Below, one piece after another: positions 1-12,528 of a stretch of 64,000 bases of DNA. Below the pieces are notes generated by a model. It saw nothing but the letters and a program-made list of their open reading frames with translations, did no database searches and was not told where the DNA came from. The position numbers were made by a program, and so were the translations under genes. This DNA comes from Nereocystis luetkeana (Eukaryota; Sar; Phaeophyceae; Laminariales; Laminariaceae): assembly GCA_031213475.1 (NCBI GenBank), contig JARUPZ010000004.1, positions 4,411,169 through 4,475,168 on the forward strand, written 5' to 3'. Every line of letters begins with the position of its first letter. Within the stretch, counting starts at the first letter, position 1.

Positions 1-150
1 GGGCGGCTGGGGGGGGGGGGGGAAAGAGATCGATGTTACCCCGGATATGAGTTACGACTACACGCAGGAGGAGCAAAAGAGAAAATAAGGGCGAAAATAA
101 TACCTGGTAGGTGGGAAGAAGAAAATGAAGGGGAAAAGATGACGTACGAA
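1..150 (+). mobile_element. Family S3 fragment at window start
   Basis: Begins in a poly-G run, then ACCCCGGATATGAGTTACGA and the purine-rich tail. It contains TACCTGGTA at 101-109, where sister copies have a plain TA. Confidence 0.65.
101..109. repeat. TACCWGGTA micro-insert in a family S3 copy
   Basis: Sister copies read GATAATAGATGGGAAG at this point; here the TA is TACCTGGTA. The full list of 24 sites is given in the findings. Confidence 0.75.
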
Positions 151-214
151 AAACTGTTTCATTAAAGCTATATATATCAGGTATGGGTGTGGTGTGATGA
201 TGACCTCTCTCTCG

Positions 215-340
215 CTTACATGAGGGGTCCGGTCGGTGGTACGGAGGCGTCCCCGATGGCTTGGTAGTAGGTGAGTTCGAGTCTCACCGAGTGAGTGCGT
301 ACTCGTAGAGACTTTTTCTTGAAAAAGAAATTATTAGCGA
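215..340 (+). mobile_element. tRNA-like SINE (family S1)
   Basis: Contains GATGGCTTGGTAG (A-box-like) and GAGTTCGAGTCTC (B-box-like) about 20-30 bp apart, as in tRNA-derived SINEs. The inverted copy at 36940-37060 shares GCGTCCCCGRTGGCTTGGTA and the CTCACCGAGTG segment. Not a functional tRNA: no matching acceptor stem. Confidence 0.6.
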
Positions 341-1260
341 AAAAAAAGCGCGGGAGCCCAAGTAAGCAACATTCGACTGAAATCGACAAGCAGTGAGTGG
401 GAAAGCTCAATCCTTCACGCGCGATCCAAATGAGGGCACGTATCGGGGGGGAAGAAGGGATGGCACATCTGTGACCAGTGGCCACGGCTTGTCGATAATA
501 TTGCTGAGGGTAAAACCTCCTGCGAGTTTAGCTGGAAAGTGCAAATAAATGATGAAATAAACAAAATACGGTAGTACCTGGTACAGGATTTTGGGCCTTT
601 GGGATCACTTACTATTATATTTTAGTCAGCGCTGACAGAGTGGTCTGTATAGTAGCCATAGAATCAACTTAGGACACATACCTTTATGACCAAATAGAAA
701 AAGGAGCAAAAATAGAAAGACACGAGGTTGACATTTTTTCGTTTACTATTAATACCAGTATGTGTCAATTTAGCAGCGGTAAATTTTGATGTTTGCTATA
801 ACGTCGATTTGGCAGCGGTTGAACTTGTGATTTTGGTGTACAGCACGTACCGCACATAAAATGCGCCCATTTTCTGAAAAAAAGTAAGAAAGAAATCCGA
901 CCTCGACTACATACTACGTACTGTAGTTTTCCTGTTTCTTCGCCGTTTGTTTGTAGGACTGCAGACTACCTCCAGCGTTACCGCATGGCACTGCTGCTGC
1001 TGCCGCAGATATTTACTCTCGAGCCGCTCGACCCACTAGCGAAGCAAAACCAAGGTAGGTGAACGGAGAGAGCGGTGGTCCAGAGGCATTATTACACGAG
1101 GACACCATCTATCTCCTTGCTGTGCTACAGTTACTAGTAGTAGTACGCATACCTCGTGGCTATGAGCACGTACACCAGGCATTATTGGTCAATGGACTAC
1201 AACGTCTGCGTCACGTACGTTCATATCGGGTGCAAGCCACTCGATGTTCGGGGGGGAAGC

Positions 1261-1369
1261 GATTACGGGGGGCCATAGTAAATAGGATCATATATTGTTT
1301 GTAAAAATAGGGAAATATATAAGTTTTTGTGTGTACCGTAGGTCCTGTTAACTATGGCCCCCCGCAATA
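1261..1369. mobile_element. MITE family A copy 1
   Basis: Family A is about 108 bp long. Its inverted ends begin TTACGGGGGACCATAGT, include a GGTCCTAT segment, and are bounded by TA on each side, as expected for TA-target duplication. No coding capacity. In this copy the ends are slightly diverged (GGGGGGCC and GGCCCCCCGC). Confidence 0.85.
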
Positions 1370-1748
1370 GTACTCGGAAATCGAGTGGTTTGTCCCCAAA
1401 ACGGGACAGTAAGTAGCGCGCACGGCTCTGTCCTGCACTCCTGCGGGTGGGAAAGTGTGGGACCCCAACACCGTTCGTATGAGGACTCACACCATCACCA
1501 CGCGAAGACCATATATATATATGCCGCGGCGTCATCATCACCGTCATCATTATCAACAACACCATTTAATATTATCATTACCATGATGAGGCAAAAAAAA
1601 AAAAATTGTCCGAACAGCAGTAGCCTGGAACTAAACACTAATAATGTGGAGTCTTTTTATGAGTGATCAACGTTGAAGGTCATATTTACGACAGCACACT
1701 AACCGTCGGATGCCAAAAGCGTGTTAAAAAACAGCAGCCGCAGCGACT

Positions 1749-1865
1749 ATAACGGAGGGGCATAATTAATAGGACCAAATATTGTAGGTAGAAATTGTTA
1801 AATATATGGGTTTTTATGTATTGTATACCATAGGTAGGTCCTATTAACTATGGTCCCCCGTAGTA
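1749..1865. mobile_element. MITE family A copy 2
   Basis: Left end degraded (AACGGAGGGGCATAATTAAT), right end intact (ACTATGGTCCCCCG). The central part matches the others. Confidence 0.75.
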
Positions 1866-2368
1866 GGCGACGAGAGGATGCGACGGAGTCAAGTTGATCA
1901 TGTGAACCCTACAGTACGCAATACCTGCGAGCTAGCTGAGAATTTAGGCAGTCAAGAGCTTCAGGCTGAGCTAGTTCAAAATGTAAGAAATTGCTTAGTT
2001 GAAAACACCGGACTAGGCACGTACGTGCTGCCCCATACGAACAAAGACCAAGGACTCCGATCTTCTAAAGGCATGGGGGGGGGGGGTGTTATACTTCGTA
2101 CCAGGTGTGTTTTTAGATTGGGTAGGCGATTGGTTAATTTTTCTACCAGTAACCTAGCGGACTAAGAAGCCTAAACAAACCAATCCCCAGCAGTCCCACT
2201 GCCAATTTTAGGACTGACTGGAGCCCCGTTTGGGGGACAAAAAGCACTCAAAAAAATAGTCTGTTTCTTAGACGGCACTGCGATGGTGAAAGGGTTAATA
2301 ATCAGAAGGGACAAAGCTAGGTGAACGGACGGCTGAAAAATGGACAGCTGAGTGATGTGATCATGTTG

Positions 2369-2490
2369 TTACGGGGGGACGCAGTAATTAATCAGGACCC
2401 AATAAGCTTAGCAAAAATAGTGGAAACATAAGGTTACTTGTTGTGTGTATCGTCGGTCCTGATTGCTACTAACTGCTGGGGTCCCCCTTC
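2369..2490. mobile_element. MITE family A-like diverged copy 3
   Basis: Same architecture with diverged ends (TTACGGGGGGACGCAGTAAT and CTGGGGTCCCCC). A related eroded copy lies at about 58850-58935, sharing AAAAATxxTGGAACCAT and GGTCCTGATTxCT. Probably a sister subfamily. Confidence 0.55.
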
Positions 2491-3469
2491 ACTAAAATCG
2501 TAACACTGCGTGCTACACTCACCGCTGTTGTACGAGTAGCCAGCTGTTCTTGGCGGGCGTACACCATAGAATATGCAAGCGAGGGTCCTCTCAGCTCGAC
2601 GCTGATGGATAAACAATCGCTAATGTTCGCGATATATATATGTGCCGCCAAGAACAAAAGTGCGCCTGATCCTGATGACAGGGTAGGTATTATTGTGCAG
2701 GAGGTATTGCTCTTGGGCTATAGGGGTAAAAGACCGACCGATTACCCAGCTCAGGGTATAATCCCTGCAAACCTCTCCCCCCCCCCCGCTATTTTGTATA
2801 TATTATATGTATTGATTGGGTTGGCGTCGGTTGGCAACGACATAATAAAACATGCCGCTCACTGCTTGAGCTAGACAATCAGGGTACCGCTTTTTCTTCT
2901 CTTTTTGTTTCGTTTTGGTGGTCCCTCACAGCTGGTGATCGAGTTAGATCATTCGTGCGACGTGAGGAACCTTACTCCGCACAACAAGGACAATGATGGC
3001 ATCATGTAGTTTTATGGTACAGCACCCTACATACAGGCAGTTGTTGCATACGTAGTACTCCCACTGCTGTCTCTGGAAGTGGCTGCACCGGAAATTAAAT
3101 TAACTCTTTCAGACTGTCATCCATATTCAAGTCCACCTCACAGGATACCGCTCACCCTTCGTGCGACTCACCGGGCACGTCACGGCGCTTTGGGCTTGGA
3201 GCAGGCAAACTTTGCCTGGTCGTTCAAACCCCGCATGCTCCGTCCCGGCACTGAAGGGATACGAGGATCTATGGTCATACGATTACGGCCATGCATGATA
3301 TCGAGTACATCTATCATATCGAGTACACCCCCCTCCCTATCTATGAACAGCGGGTTGTTTCGGGCGTCGGTATCGTGTACGGCCGTACCCTCGCCCACTC
3401 GCTTCGTCTCAATACCTGGGAAGCCTGGGAGAAGTAATGTGTTCAGGGACGCACGCGCAAGCGCTTCTA

Positions 3470-3600
3470 CTAAAAAATCGCTCGAAGTAAGTGAGATTCG
3501 AACCCGTATCCTGTCGACGACGCCAGCTGTACAAGGTGTGACCCACGGAGCTATTGGGTTTAACAGGCTGATCGATTACCCCAGCCCAGGGTAAATCCTT
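3470..3600 (-). mobile_element. tRNA-like SINE (family S2)
   Basis: Minus strand: TAGCTCCGTGG (A-box-like) then GGGTTCGAATCTC (B-box-like). Its other part, AGGATTTACCCTGGGCTGGG, recurs at about 2720-2770 and 24905-24945. Confidence 0.5.
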
Positions 3601-3783
3601 ACATCACTACTGGCGTTGCATGGTATTCAAGTGCGTATGAAGAACTACGGCATAAACATGTGTGCAGTGATGCCGTAATCTGCTGCTCGTGTACAACACA
3701 CATACCGCAAGGTACTGTAACCGAAGTCTGATAATATAGGGATAATAATATACCAGATATCGTTCACCCCGATGGCCCCGTGG

Positions 3784-3893
3784 TATTACGGGGGACCATA
3801 CTAAATAGGAGTTATGGTACACACAAAAACCTACCAGGTATAAAGCTACCCATGTTTGTTACGAGCAATATTTGGTCCTATTCACTATCGTCA
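3784..3893. mobile_element. MITE family A copy 4 with CCAGG insert
   Basis: Left end intact; right end eroded (CACTATCGTCATAGG). At 3832-3840 the TA after AAAAACC has become TACCAGGTA, a 7-bp gain relative to sister copies. Confidence 0.8.
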
Positions 3894-3974
3894 TAGGTGA
3901 GTGCAGATACCACCGGGGGGGGAATGTTTTCCCTTAGACCTGACGGTACGCAAGATTAACAGGAGTCAACTGCT

Positions 3975-4117
3975 GAGAGCGCATGGCGTGAGCAAGCGCA
4001 ACTTGACGCCAGCTGACGAGGGAAGAAAGAAGGTCTAGGCTAGCGTTTTCGCGATAAAAAAGGAAGGCACCCACCGTAGTTGGAGAGCCTGTGAATGTGA
4101 CTCCGGATCTGAGTTAC
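3975..4117 (+). mobile_element. Poly-A-tailed SINE-like repeat (family S3)
   Basis: Shares CGACGAGGGAAG, TCGCGATAAAAAAxGAAGGC and CCGGATCTGAGTTACGA with the copies near 1-150, 7105-7360, 13575-13777 and 61957-62099. This copy is cut by the MITE at 4122. Confidence 0.7.
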
Positions 4118-4121
4118 GACT

Positions 4122-4229
4122 ACTACGGGGGACCATAGTTAACAGGACCAAATCTTGTTAGTAAAAATGGGTAAATATAGAGGTTTTTATGTATACCATA
4201 GGTCCTATTAACTATGGTCCCCCGTAATA
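4122..4229. mobile_element. MITE family A copy 5
   Basis: Both inverted ends nearly intact. It sits directly at the end of a SINE-like fragment (GAGTTACGAC), so the MITE is inserted in or beside that repeat. Confidence 0.85.
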
Positions 4230-4928
4230 CTGCTGTAGGAGGGCGAATACAACGAATGGCACGGGGAAAAAAAAACGGTAGGAGAGCTGTTTATAGCTGT
4301 AGGATTGTTATCGGGGAGGATCTATTTTGTCTTTTCCAGCCGCTCGTGCGCATCAACGGTAAACACGCGTTCCACCGCTCGGCATGCCGACTCCGATAGC
4401 ATGACACCACCTGTTCAACGTTGGCACGTTTTCTACCGTGAATGGGTGGTCGTGTCGTCACCATCTTGCTACTCGTACAACGAATCGATCCCACTGATGC
4501 TACTGCTCTTCTCACAGCGAGAAAGCAGAGAGGAAACTCCTTCTTATTGTAGCAATACCACGCGCGTGACACTCCTCACCTGGTATTAAATTACCATAAA
4601 GGGGCTCTGTAGCTCCCCCGAATGACTGTGACTCCCGAAAAAACCAAGAAAAAGAAACAAAAACAAAAACACCCTATGAAAAAAAGTACGACCCAGTGTA
4701 TCACAGATAGATGTTGTTGTACGCCGCTAATGATGGTATTCTAACCATGTTTGCTCACGGGGGGGGCGGTTAGACATGGAAGCAGCAGTACCATGTGAAA
4801 CTTGCGCCCTGCCGTAGCAGCACGCCTCTCGAACAACAAACACACGCAATAATAAAACAAGACGCCTGTACTCCCTAGAACAGCTTTCCAAGACAGAGTT
4901 CTCCGACACAAGGAGGAAGGGAAGGGTG

Positions 4929-4948
4929 GGGGGGGGGGGGGGGGGGGT
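4929..4948. repeat. Poly-G run (one of many)
   Basis: Runs of about 13-30 G or C also at 11-22, 5044-5065, 6022-6046 (C), 6431-6445, 54138-54167, 55492-55510 (C), 59068-59092, 59290-59309, 60129-60147 (C) and 63477-63488. Several abut family G or S3 repeats. Confidence 0.9.
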
Positions 4949-5939
4949 GTACTCGATAGGAGAGATGTACTCGATCTCATGCATGGCCGTAGTCGTATGA
5001 CCATAGACCCTCGCATCCCTACAATGCCGAGACGGAGCGTCGTGGGGGGGGGGGGGGGGGGGGGGACAACGAATATGTCGTCCTTGGGACCCTCGCCCCC
5101 CCGGTGTCGACCAAATCAGCTTGAAGATTCGTCCGAGCAGGGGGAAGGGGGCGGGCGTCTAACTTTTTTTGCGTGTTTTGTACGGGGTATATATATGGCA
5201 CTTTTCCTTATTATCCGCTTCTTTTTTGTTTCCCTCCTTCGGAGTGCTTGTTATGAGTGACCAAGAGTGAAGCTCATGCTACACATTGTCGGATGACAGT
5301 AAGAATAGCAGTATTGCACACCCAGAGAGAGTAGTATCTACCAGAAATACAAGCGTACATCCCCCTTCTTTATCTGGTTCCGCACCCTATTCGCTCGTGA
5401 TTGCTCGAGTGAGTGTCATATGTTCCCCAGTGGCATGCTCAATGTTTTGTGATCTTGAGAAATAAAACCATTGTGATCGCGTCAACAGGAGGAATGATTA
5501 TCCGCACGCCGACGATCGAGTGTTTCCTTCCTTGTCCACCACGTGCCCACGTACAAACAAACTCGTGCAAGGAAGCAGTACAATCTCAAATGACAACAAC
5601 TAACTGTGAATAACTGCAACTGCAACTACTACCTTAAAAGCAATTGTGTCATAACAGATGTGCATGAACCTCCCGCTCGAAACAAACCGTCAAGACGGGT
5701 ATACCGGTACTACTGTTGATACTATACACCACCGGTATAAATACGTATATGCTCAGTTTCGATTACACTTGTTTAGTCCCGTTGGTTTTGCTTTGGAAGG
5801 GTTAATGGCGAGTGATCGACGTGCCTAGCCGGATGACCAAACGCATACTAGCAAAACAAAAGCGCTGTAGAACGTATAGCACACATACCCTTTACTGCTT
5901 GTAGATACCTGGTACTTCGAAGTATGTTCTCATCTTCCG

Positions 5940-6150
5940 CATGGCGTACGTTACCTTCTCGCCCTATTCTTACAGAACCCCTCCCTGCCGTGACTCACAA
6001 CCCTCGGTCACACACCGGGCGACCTACCCCCCCCCCCCCCCCCCCCCTCCCTGCTGCGGTACGCGCCTTCCTCTCTACCGTAAGCAAAAAGAAGCCTCAG
6101 CCAGCAGATTTTCCTTTTACGTCCCTCGTCGACTCGCATCGCTTAGCGCA
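5940..6150 (-). mobile_element. Family S3 copy, inverted
   Basis: Read on the minus strand: GACTCGACGAGGGACG then ACGCGCCTT-like parts of the family; a poly-C run (6022-6046) replaces the usual G-rich segment. A shorter minus fragment lies at about 36830-36865. Confidence 0.55.
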
Positions 6151-7104
6151 TACTTCGAGGTATACACATACACATACATAACTACTCACACGCAGTCACG
6201 TTGTTCCTGTTTTTTCCAAACTATCAATCGCTACTCGCATACTTTGAACTCTCGAGCTTAACTCGTACGTACGTACGTACGTACGTACGTACGTACGGTA
6301 GTTTGTTTCCAGCCCCGACGATGTTGGCGAAATTCTCTACGTTTTTTCTCTCTTTTGTTTGCACCAGAACAACCGACGACGATGACTAGCTCCTCGGTTA
6401 CGGGACTGGTGCGCAGCGGTGAGGGGGGAGGGGGGGGGGGGGGGGTGCCCCCCATTTTGACTACCACCGTGTTTACGCCATTCGGGTAAGGGTAGCTACG
6501 GTATGTATCCCACCCACTCAAAATTAGAGACAAACAAACGCATACATTTGGTTGTCGCAGAGTACCAATTATTTCGTAGCAAAGAATCTCGAGGCACTAC
6601 AAGAAGAAGCAGGAGGGGGGGGGAGAGAAGGGGGGAGGGGTAACACCGCTACCAAAAAGAGGGTGGTCCGTCGGCCGAGTGGCTCCCATCCCGGGGCTCG
6701 AAAATGAAGAACTTGAAAGCGACTCCCCTTACCTACCGTAACACCAGTCTCAGTCAGATATTAATTTAGGCAAAAACAAAATGCTGTAAGGGCATGCCCT
6801 CCCAAACAATAACAACATGGTAAGGCACATTTGTTTTTTTGGGGGGGGGGAGGAAGGACGCCGCATGAGAAAACTCGGATTAAGAAAAATTGTGCTCATC
6901 ACCGAGCGCCGTATGCGAGCGCTAAATCCTGCCATGCGTATAATAATAGCAAAGTAGGTGCTCAACGTTTGTCCAAGCGTGGGAATAGTATAATGAGGTC
7001 ATTCAGAGGCTTGCCATACAATAATAGCAGAGATGCTCTAACAAATTGTTAAATGGTGGGTGTCACAATTATTAAGGGTCTCGTCTGAACCTTTCAAGAT
7101 TGAA

Positions 7105-7360
7105 AAGAGGAGTCAGCTGCTGAGAGCGCGTATGTGGCGTGAGCAGGCGAATTTCAACGAGAGGCGACGAGGGAAGCACGGGCTCAAGTTTTCTCGCGAT
7201 AAACAATGCAGGGCACGAACCGTGGCGGGGAGGGAGGGAGGGAGGGGAGGGGGGGGCTGCTGTATGACCCCGGCTCTGATTCACGAGTAAAAATAGGAGG
7301 GAGAGAGAAAATAATAAGAGCGAGGATAATAGATGGGAAGAGAAAAACGAAAAGGAAAAG
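7105..7360 (+). mobile_element. Family S3 copy
   Basis: Fuller 5' part (CAGCTGCTGAGAGCGCG) and purine-rich 3' end. A poly-G-rich stretch lies at 7220-7256. Confidence 0.7.
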
Positions 7361-8057
7361 AAATATTGTTTCTTACTGGAAGCCCCCGTATACTTACTGT
7401 ATCCTACATCTCTTGCTCTGGGCGAGGCTCTCACAATGTGACGATGGTGTGTATCACGTACTCGGAGAGGAACAATGCAGGCATAACAATGCCCACCTCG
7501 CTATCTGCATCCGACTATATTCTGCCAAGATGGGGGGTGGGGGGGGGAGGGTTACCCCGATTTTCACATGTTCACACTACTAGGGCGTACCGCGTTTAGG
7601 CCACTGGGGTCAGTGGCCCTGAAAACCTTACCATATCTTGAGACTTGATTGTTTTTTTTTCCCTCGCTGGCGCAGAGAAGGGTAACGAACAATTCTGCCA
7701 TGGCGGTTGGTCGGCGCATACGGCGGAACTAAAATCTATAGAGTCGGACGGTGGCAGACAATCACTCGGCCCAGTCAGTGGCGACGGGTGGCTGAAGAAA
7801 AACGACTACTGAAGGAGTGACCCCCCACCGTAACCGCCATAACCCCGTCCGGACAAAGACTCGTCATGCTGCGGTGGCGGGACGGGGGGTATGAAGTACA
7901 TACCTGGTACGTACGTAGGTAGCACCCAGGACGTGCGTGCTACAATGGCAACAATAGACGTTTCTTTCAGGAAAGTCATTAGTGATCAATGTTGAAGATC
8001 ATGCTGCACATTGTCGGATGGCAAGGGAAATAATAAGTGAAGAACTTCAGTAAAATC

Positions 8058-8158
8058 CCCTTACCATGGTAAATAGGACCAAATGTTCTTCGTTACAATA
8101 GGTAAATATACAGGGTTTTTGTGTTTACCTTAGGCCCTATTTACTATGGCCCCACGTG
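8058..8158. mobile_element. MITE family A copy 6 (eroded, within tandem duplication)
   Basis: Recognised by GGTAAATAGGACCAAAT on the left and CCTATTTACTATGGCCCC on the right; outer bases lost. It is repeated at 8388-8488 because the whole 330-bp host segment is duplicated. Confidence 0.65.
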
Positions 8159-8387
8159 ATGATGTATATATACACCATAATAGGGGTCGAAATGTTTTGG
8201 TCAAAACAAATCTCATGTCGGCAAAACAAATCTCAGCCGACATGAGGTTTATCGTTGACTTCACTTTAAGCTTGCGATGCTCTCAAGCGTTTCGGACTCG
8301 TAGTGTTACCCCCTCCTGTCATCGAAGATCATGCTGCACATTGTCGGATGGCAAGGGAAATAATAAGTGAAGAACTTCAGTAAAATC

Positions 8388-8488
8388 CCCTTACCATGGT
8401 AAATAGGACCAAATGTTCTTCGTTACAATAGGTAAATATACAGGGTTTTTGTGTTTACCTTAGGCCCTATTTACTATGGCCCCACGTG
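8388..8488. mobile_element. MITE family A copy 6' (duplicate)
   Basis: Identical to the copy at 8058-8158; a product of segmental tandem duplication, not of separate insertion. Confidence 0.65.
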
Positions 8489-9715
8489 ATGATGTATATA
8501 TACACCATAATAGGGGTCGAAATGTTTTGGTCAAAACAAATCTCATGTCGGCAAAACAAATCTCAGCCGACATGAGATTTATCGTTGACTTCACTTTAAG
8601 CTTGCGATGCTCTCAAGCGTTTCGGACTCGTAGTGTTACCCCCTCCTGTCATCCAATCAAAGCAAGAAACTTCGCCTCGCGCGGCGGTTCTTAGTAGGAT
8701 GCAGGCCACACCCTTCATGCGACTCGCCGAACACTAACGCTTCGCTTCGCGCTCGGTGCAAGCAATGTCTGCCTGGTCGGTGAAAATCCACCGGTTGTGC
8801 TGCGTGCCGGCTTTGTGGGGATGCGACTGTCTATGGGCACACCACTGCTGCTGCCATTCATGATATCGGGAGTACACTCCCCCCTCCCCCCTTCCCCTAT
8901 CGACCAGCATGCGTCGGTTTAGCAGCTCCATCTGTCTATCTATCTACCTCACCGCCAAGAACTGACTCGTTGTTATGAATAGATACTTGTGGTGGTGGCA
9001 AACAGCGTGGTGCGCGTTGAGTTACAGGCAAAGTGCGTTTAGCTTGCTGCGTGCGAAGCCGTCTCGTAGTACACATACGAAGTGCATTCATATATAGATG
9101 TACATACATATGAATATATATATATTATTATATATATATATATCGTGTACCGTTCATAAACGATATAAAACGCAGCAAGTAACGGACCCACCCCCCCTGG
9201 CGATGATTGTTCTCGTAGACGATTTTGCTCCACATAGTATCGTACCCCCCGCCCTCCCCCCTCCCACCTTTGAAAACAAACAAACCTCGAACGAGATGTT
9301 TCCAACGCAGAATCCTTCTGGCACGTACGTGCTAAAGTGGAGAGACGCACCTTTATTTTGTGAGGCTCCGCATATACATGGCCTTGAAAACATCTGTAGC
9401 TTATCCCATATGAATGATTGTGGGAAAAAAAAAAAAAAACGAACGAACGAACGAACGAACGAACGAACGAACGCCCAATGTTTGACGAGTCCTTCCATGG
9501 TATTTTGCTGAAAGTGTAAAAAAAAAAACTCTATATAATATCGCAAAAACAAAAAAAAAGAAAGAGAAAGAGAGTTCTGACGATTTGGGGTCAAAGACCC
9601 CTGTCATTCGAAATATATATATTTAGCCAAAGAGCCCAACCCCTATCGTATGTGTGTAGGACACGTCTTTTTTCCGTTGTCACGGAAATCACCAGCTTGG
9701 AAACTCGCCGGAGGG

Positions 9716-9718
9716 TGT

Positions 9719-9760
<42 letters not shown>
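9716..9760. repeat. (TG)n microsatellite
   Basis: About 22 dinucleotides. Other short tracts: (ACGA)n 9440-9472, (ACGT)n 6264-6297, (AT)n 9118-9142, 15865-15909, 17733-17758 and 59811-59832. Confidence 0.95.
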
Positions 9761-9763
<3 letters not shown>

Positions 9764-11884
9764 GTATTTCGTTGTACACGGTAGGGGTGCACCAGAAGTT
9801 CCTGAGTCCCTCGCATTAGGAGCTCAATGTCTCACCCGATTCAATATTTTGGAAGAACTTTGTTCGCGTCCCCCGACCGGCACTTACTTGTCTGCGCTAG
9901 TCCTAAAACGAAATTACGAGTACAACTTTCATCCTAACGAACTGCTGATCCCTCACTTAGGGAACTCAATCGGCCAGAAACCTTTTGCCCAAAAGGTGCA
10001 ACCCCTACCGTGGGGTGACTCTGGACCAGTACTGCGTTGTACACGGTAGGTGTGCTGACGCAAAAAAAACTACATTGGAGGTGCGCCATTTGATTTCTGA
10101 GGCTCCTCGCTTGTGGAGCTCTATACTATTAGTAAGTCAATAAAAAAAGTAGACCAAAAATTGATTTCAAGAAAAAACGACAGTGCAACTCGGCGTAGAC
10201 GAAAATAAGCCGCACCTTGCGCGAAAAAACAAGGATGGCATTATTCCGACGATTTTGACTCAAGGGTCCCCGTCATTCGAGACAAATATATACCTGGTAT
10301 AAATATATATATGTGCTGCCCCTCTGTCGTACGTATCACGCGTCTGTTGGAGTATATGCATCGTGCGGGACTTCCAGCTCTGAATTCAAGAAAAAAAGCA
10401 CGGATCCGCGCCGGGGAAACCCGATTGTCGCGTGAGGTATCACGCCCCACAGCAGTCGGACGAATTTCCAAAGCTGATGATGTTGGTCGCGACAACGCTC
10501 ACTGGGAGGGTGTGCAGACACCGATCGATGTGTCTTACTGTCTGTCTGTGCAGATATCCTTGACGAGATTGAAATATCTCGACGACACTTTTCCTGAATC
10601 CCGTCTATCTCGTTTTCGTTGTGCGCGCCCCGCCCCGCCCCTTGGTTTGGAAACAAGTGGGCTCTCGGAATAAACATCTCGGTTGGGGTGTATTATCCTG
10701 CGCGTCAAACGTACGGTGTTACTGTCGATACTACCGTGCTGGATGCCATTGGCATGTGGATAGCATAGTTGGCATGGAAGAAGACACGCGGAGGTATAGT
10801 CGTACAAGCAATCACCCGGTAAGTAGTCCCGTCACGGGAACGACCAAAGCGTCGCCTCCGACCAAAGAATGCCATCCTACCGGCAGAAAGCCGTGGTGTC
10901 TTGCTTTTCTGAGAACCCTGGCACGAGGGGCCCAACACCTTGCCACCGGAACGCAACGGCGTCCAGAAACCATTGTGCTCTCTCTTGCTCGCGACCCGAC
11001 CAACATTCACAGGCGCTGGTCCCGAAACAAAGTACCACAGGTGTACTAGTTGAAGCGCCATATTTTTTTCTAGCAGTTGCCCCCTTAAGAAGGAGCTCGA
11101 ACGGCCAGAACAATATTGCCTCGAAAGGCAGCAACATGCAACCCCCCCCCCCTTCCTGGGGATAAAATCAGAAGTATATGTACTCACCGAATGCCTCACG
11201 AACACGAACGACCCCAAGTGATCGCGTCTCACCTGTCTGTCTCTGGAGCGCAGTGTGAACAGGGCCCCCGTCGTGCAGTTACTTGCCGCAAAAACGTACG
11301 CTGATCACTAGCTCTGCTCGCCGTGTGGTAGGGCTCCAAGCACTGCTGTAAGGAGTAGTAGTAGTCGTATGCAGCAGTACGGAAGGAGAAGATCCGACGA
11401 TGAGAGGAAGCAGCGAGCGGGCGTTTTTTTAATCTATATAGCAAGCAAGTGCTGATGTGCCGGAAGCACGGGCAGTGAAAGGTGAGGGGGGTGGGTGGGG
11501 TGGGATGAGACGCCTATTATTGTTGCTGATGATTATGCGTCTGCCGCGCTATACCGCGGGGAAAGTGGTGGCGTCCGAATGGATGGCGGCTCGGTGGCAC
11601 ATATAGTAATGATGTTCCGATTTCACGCGGAGGGGGTGTGAGCTTTTGGCGAAGTTTCCGCAAAGCGAGCGTCGGTCAGTCCCCCGGGAAAACATTATGC
11701 CCTCGCTATTTTTTTTGCCTGGAGAGTGCCTCGGGCTATGTACCCGTCTTACTCGAATGAGTGTGTTTTGTATGGGTGGGCTGCCCGCGAATTGTCCGTT
11801 ATTCTACAGAGCTGAGACGGAGAGACAACTACTGCGCTACTAATACTACCGAAAGTGAGGCAACGTATGATTTCAATACGCAAC

Positions 11885-11993
11885 TATTACGGGGGACCAT
11901 AGTTAACAGGACCTATGGTACACATAAAAACCTATATGTTTATCCATTTTTACTAACAATATTTGGTCCTGTTAACTATGGTCTCCCGTAATA
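11885..11993. mobile_element. MITE family A copy 7
   Basis: Nearly perfect inverted ends bounded by TA on both sides; one change at the right end (GTCTCCCG). Confidence 0.88.
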
Positions 11994-12528
11994 TCATTGC
12001 GTGCTACATACCATCACTCTTGAGGTCGTTTATACATGAAAATGAAGACCCAGCGGTGCTTACATTCGCGAGCAGTGGTGCGCATAAAACTACCAGGGCA
12101 CCATCTGGCCGGAAAAATAAAGACCGTTTCGACGTCTAATGCGAAGACTGAACGCTCGTTACATTTCCGATCAGATTGGGCAACACTAAGAATCGTCTAC
12201 AAAGCGGGGATCGACGTACACTGCGCATGCATATGTGCTCATCTGCATACAAATGTTTCGAAAGGCTGAACACATTTCTCGTTGAATGACCGCTAGAATG
12301 TTATCGACCTTTCGGGGCTACGTAAACTTTATCGAAAGATTCGTTGAAACATCTTCCGGCGCCCGCTCCTCTATAAAGAACAGCTTAATCAAGCTGCACG
12401 AGGATGGAGGAGGGGGTCCTCGCTTTGGTATACTCACGTCGCTCTACATCATTTATCTCCGGCCAGCAATCGAAGCAACATAACCGCTCGTACTTGCCGT
12501 CATGTCACACGTCAATGGGTTGCGCGCA

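Larger units (their letters stand above)
7994..8653. repeat. 330-bp tandem direct duplication
   Basis: Units 7994-8323 and 8324-8653 differ at one base by eye (8247 G versus 8577 A). Each unit contains an eroded family A MITE and a fragment of a dispersed repeat (ATCATGCTGCACATTGTCGG) also seen at about 5270, 17815 and, inverted, 19260-19310. A very recent duplication. Confidence 0.95.
8654..12528. other. Gene-poor stretch
   Basis: Family G copy, microsatellites and two kinds of short repeats (ACGATTTTGGGTCAAG, also near 22165, 28260, 31430; and CTCCTCGCTTGTGGAG). Overlapping frames at 10.6-11.2 kb lack splice or domain support. Confidence 0.55.

Noticed and set aside
215-340. tRNA gene
   Set aside because: A- and B-box-like sequence is present but no cloverleaf with paired acceptor stem can be formed; a dispersed copy exists, so called a SINE.
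3079-3594. 171-codon plus frame
   Set aside because: It runs through a family G repeat and a SINE; the same sequences recur elsewhere with broken frames.
6665-6710. tRNA-like GGCCGAGTGGCTCCC
   Set aside because: An A-box-like match only; no acceptor stem or good B box.
9154-9607. Minus frames rich in FVRSFVRSF
   Set aside because: Product of the (ACGA)n microsatellite and poly-A runs.
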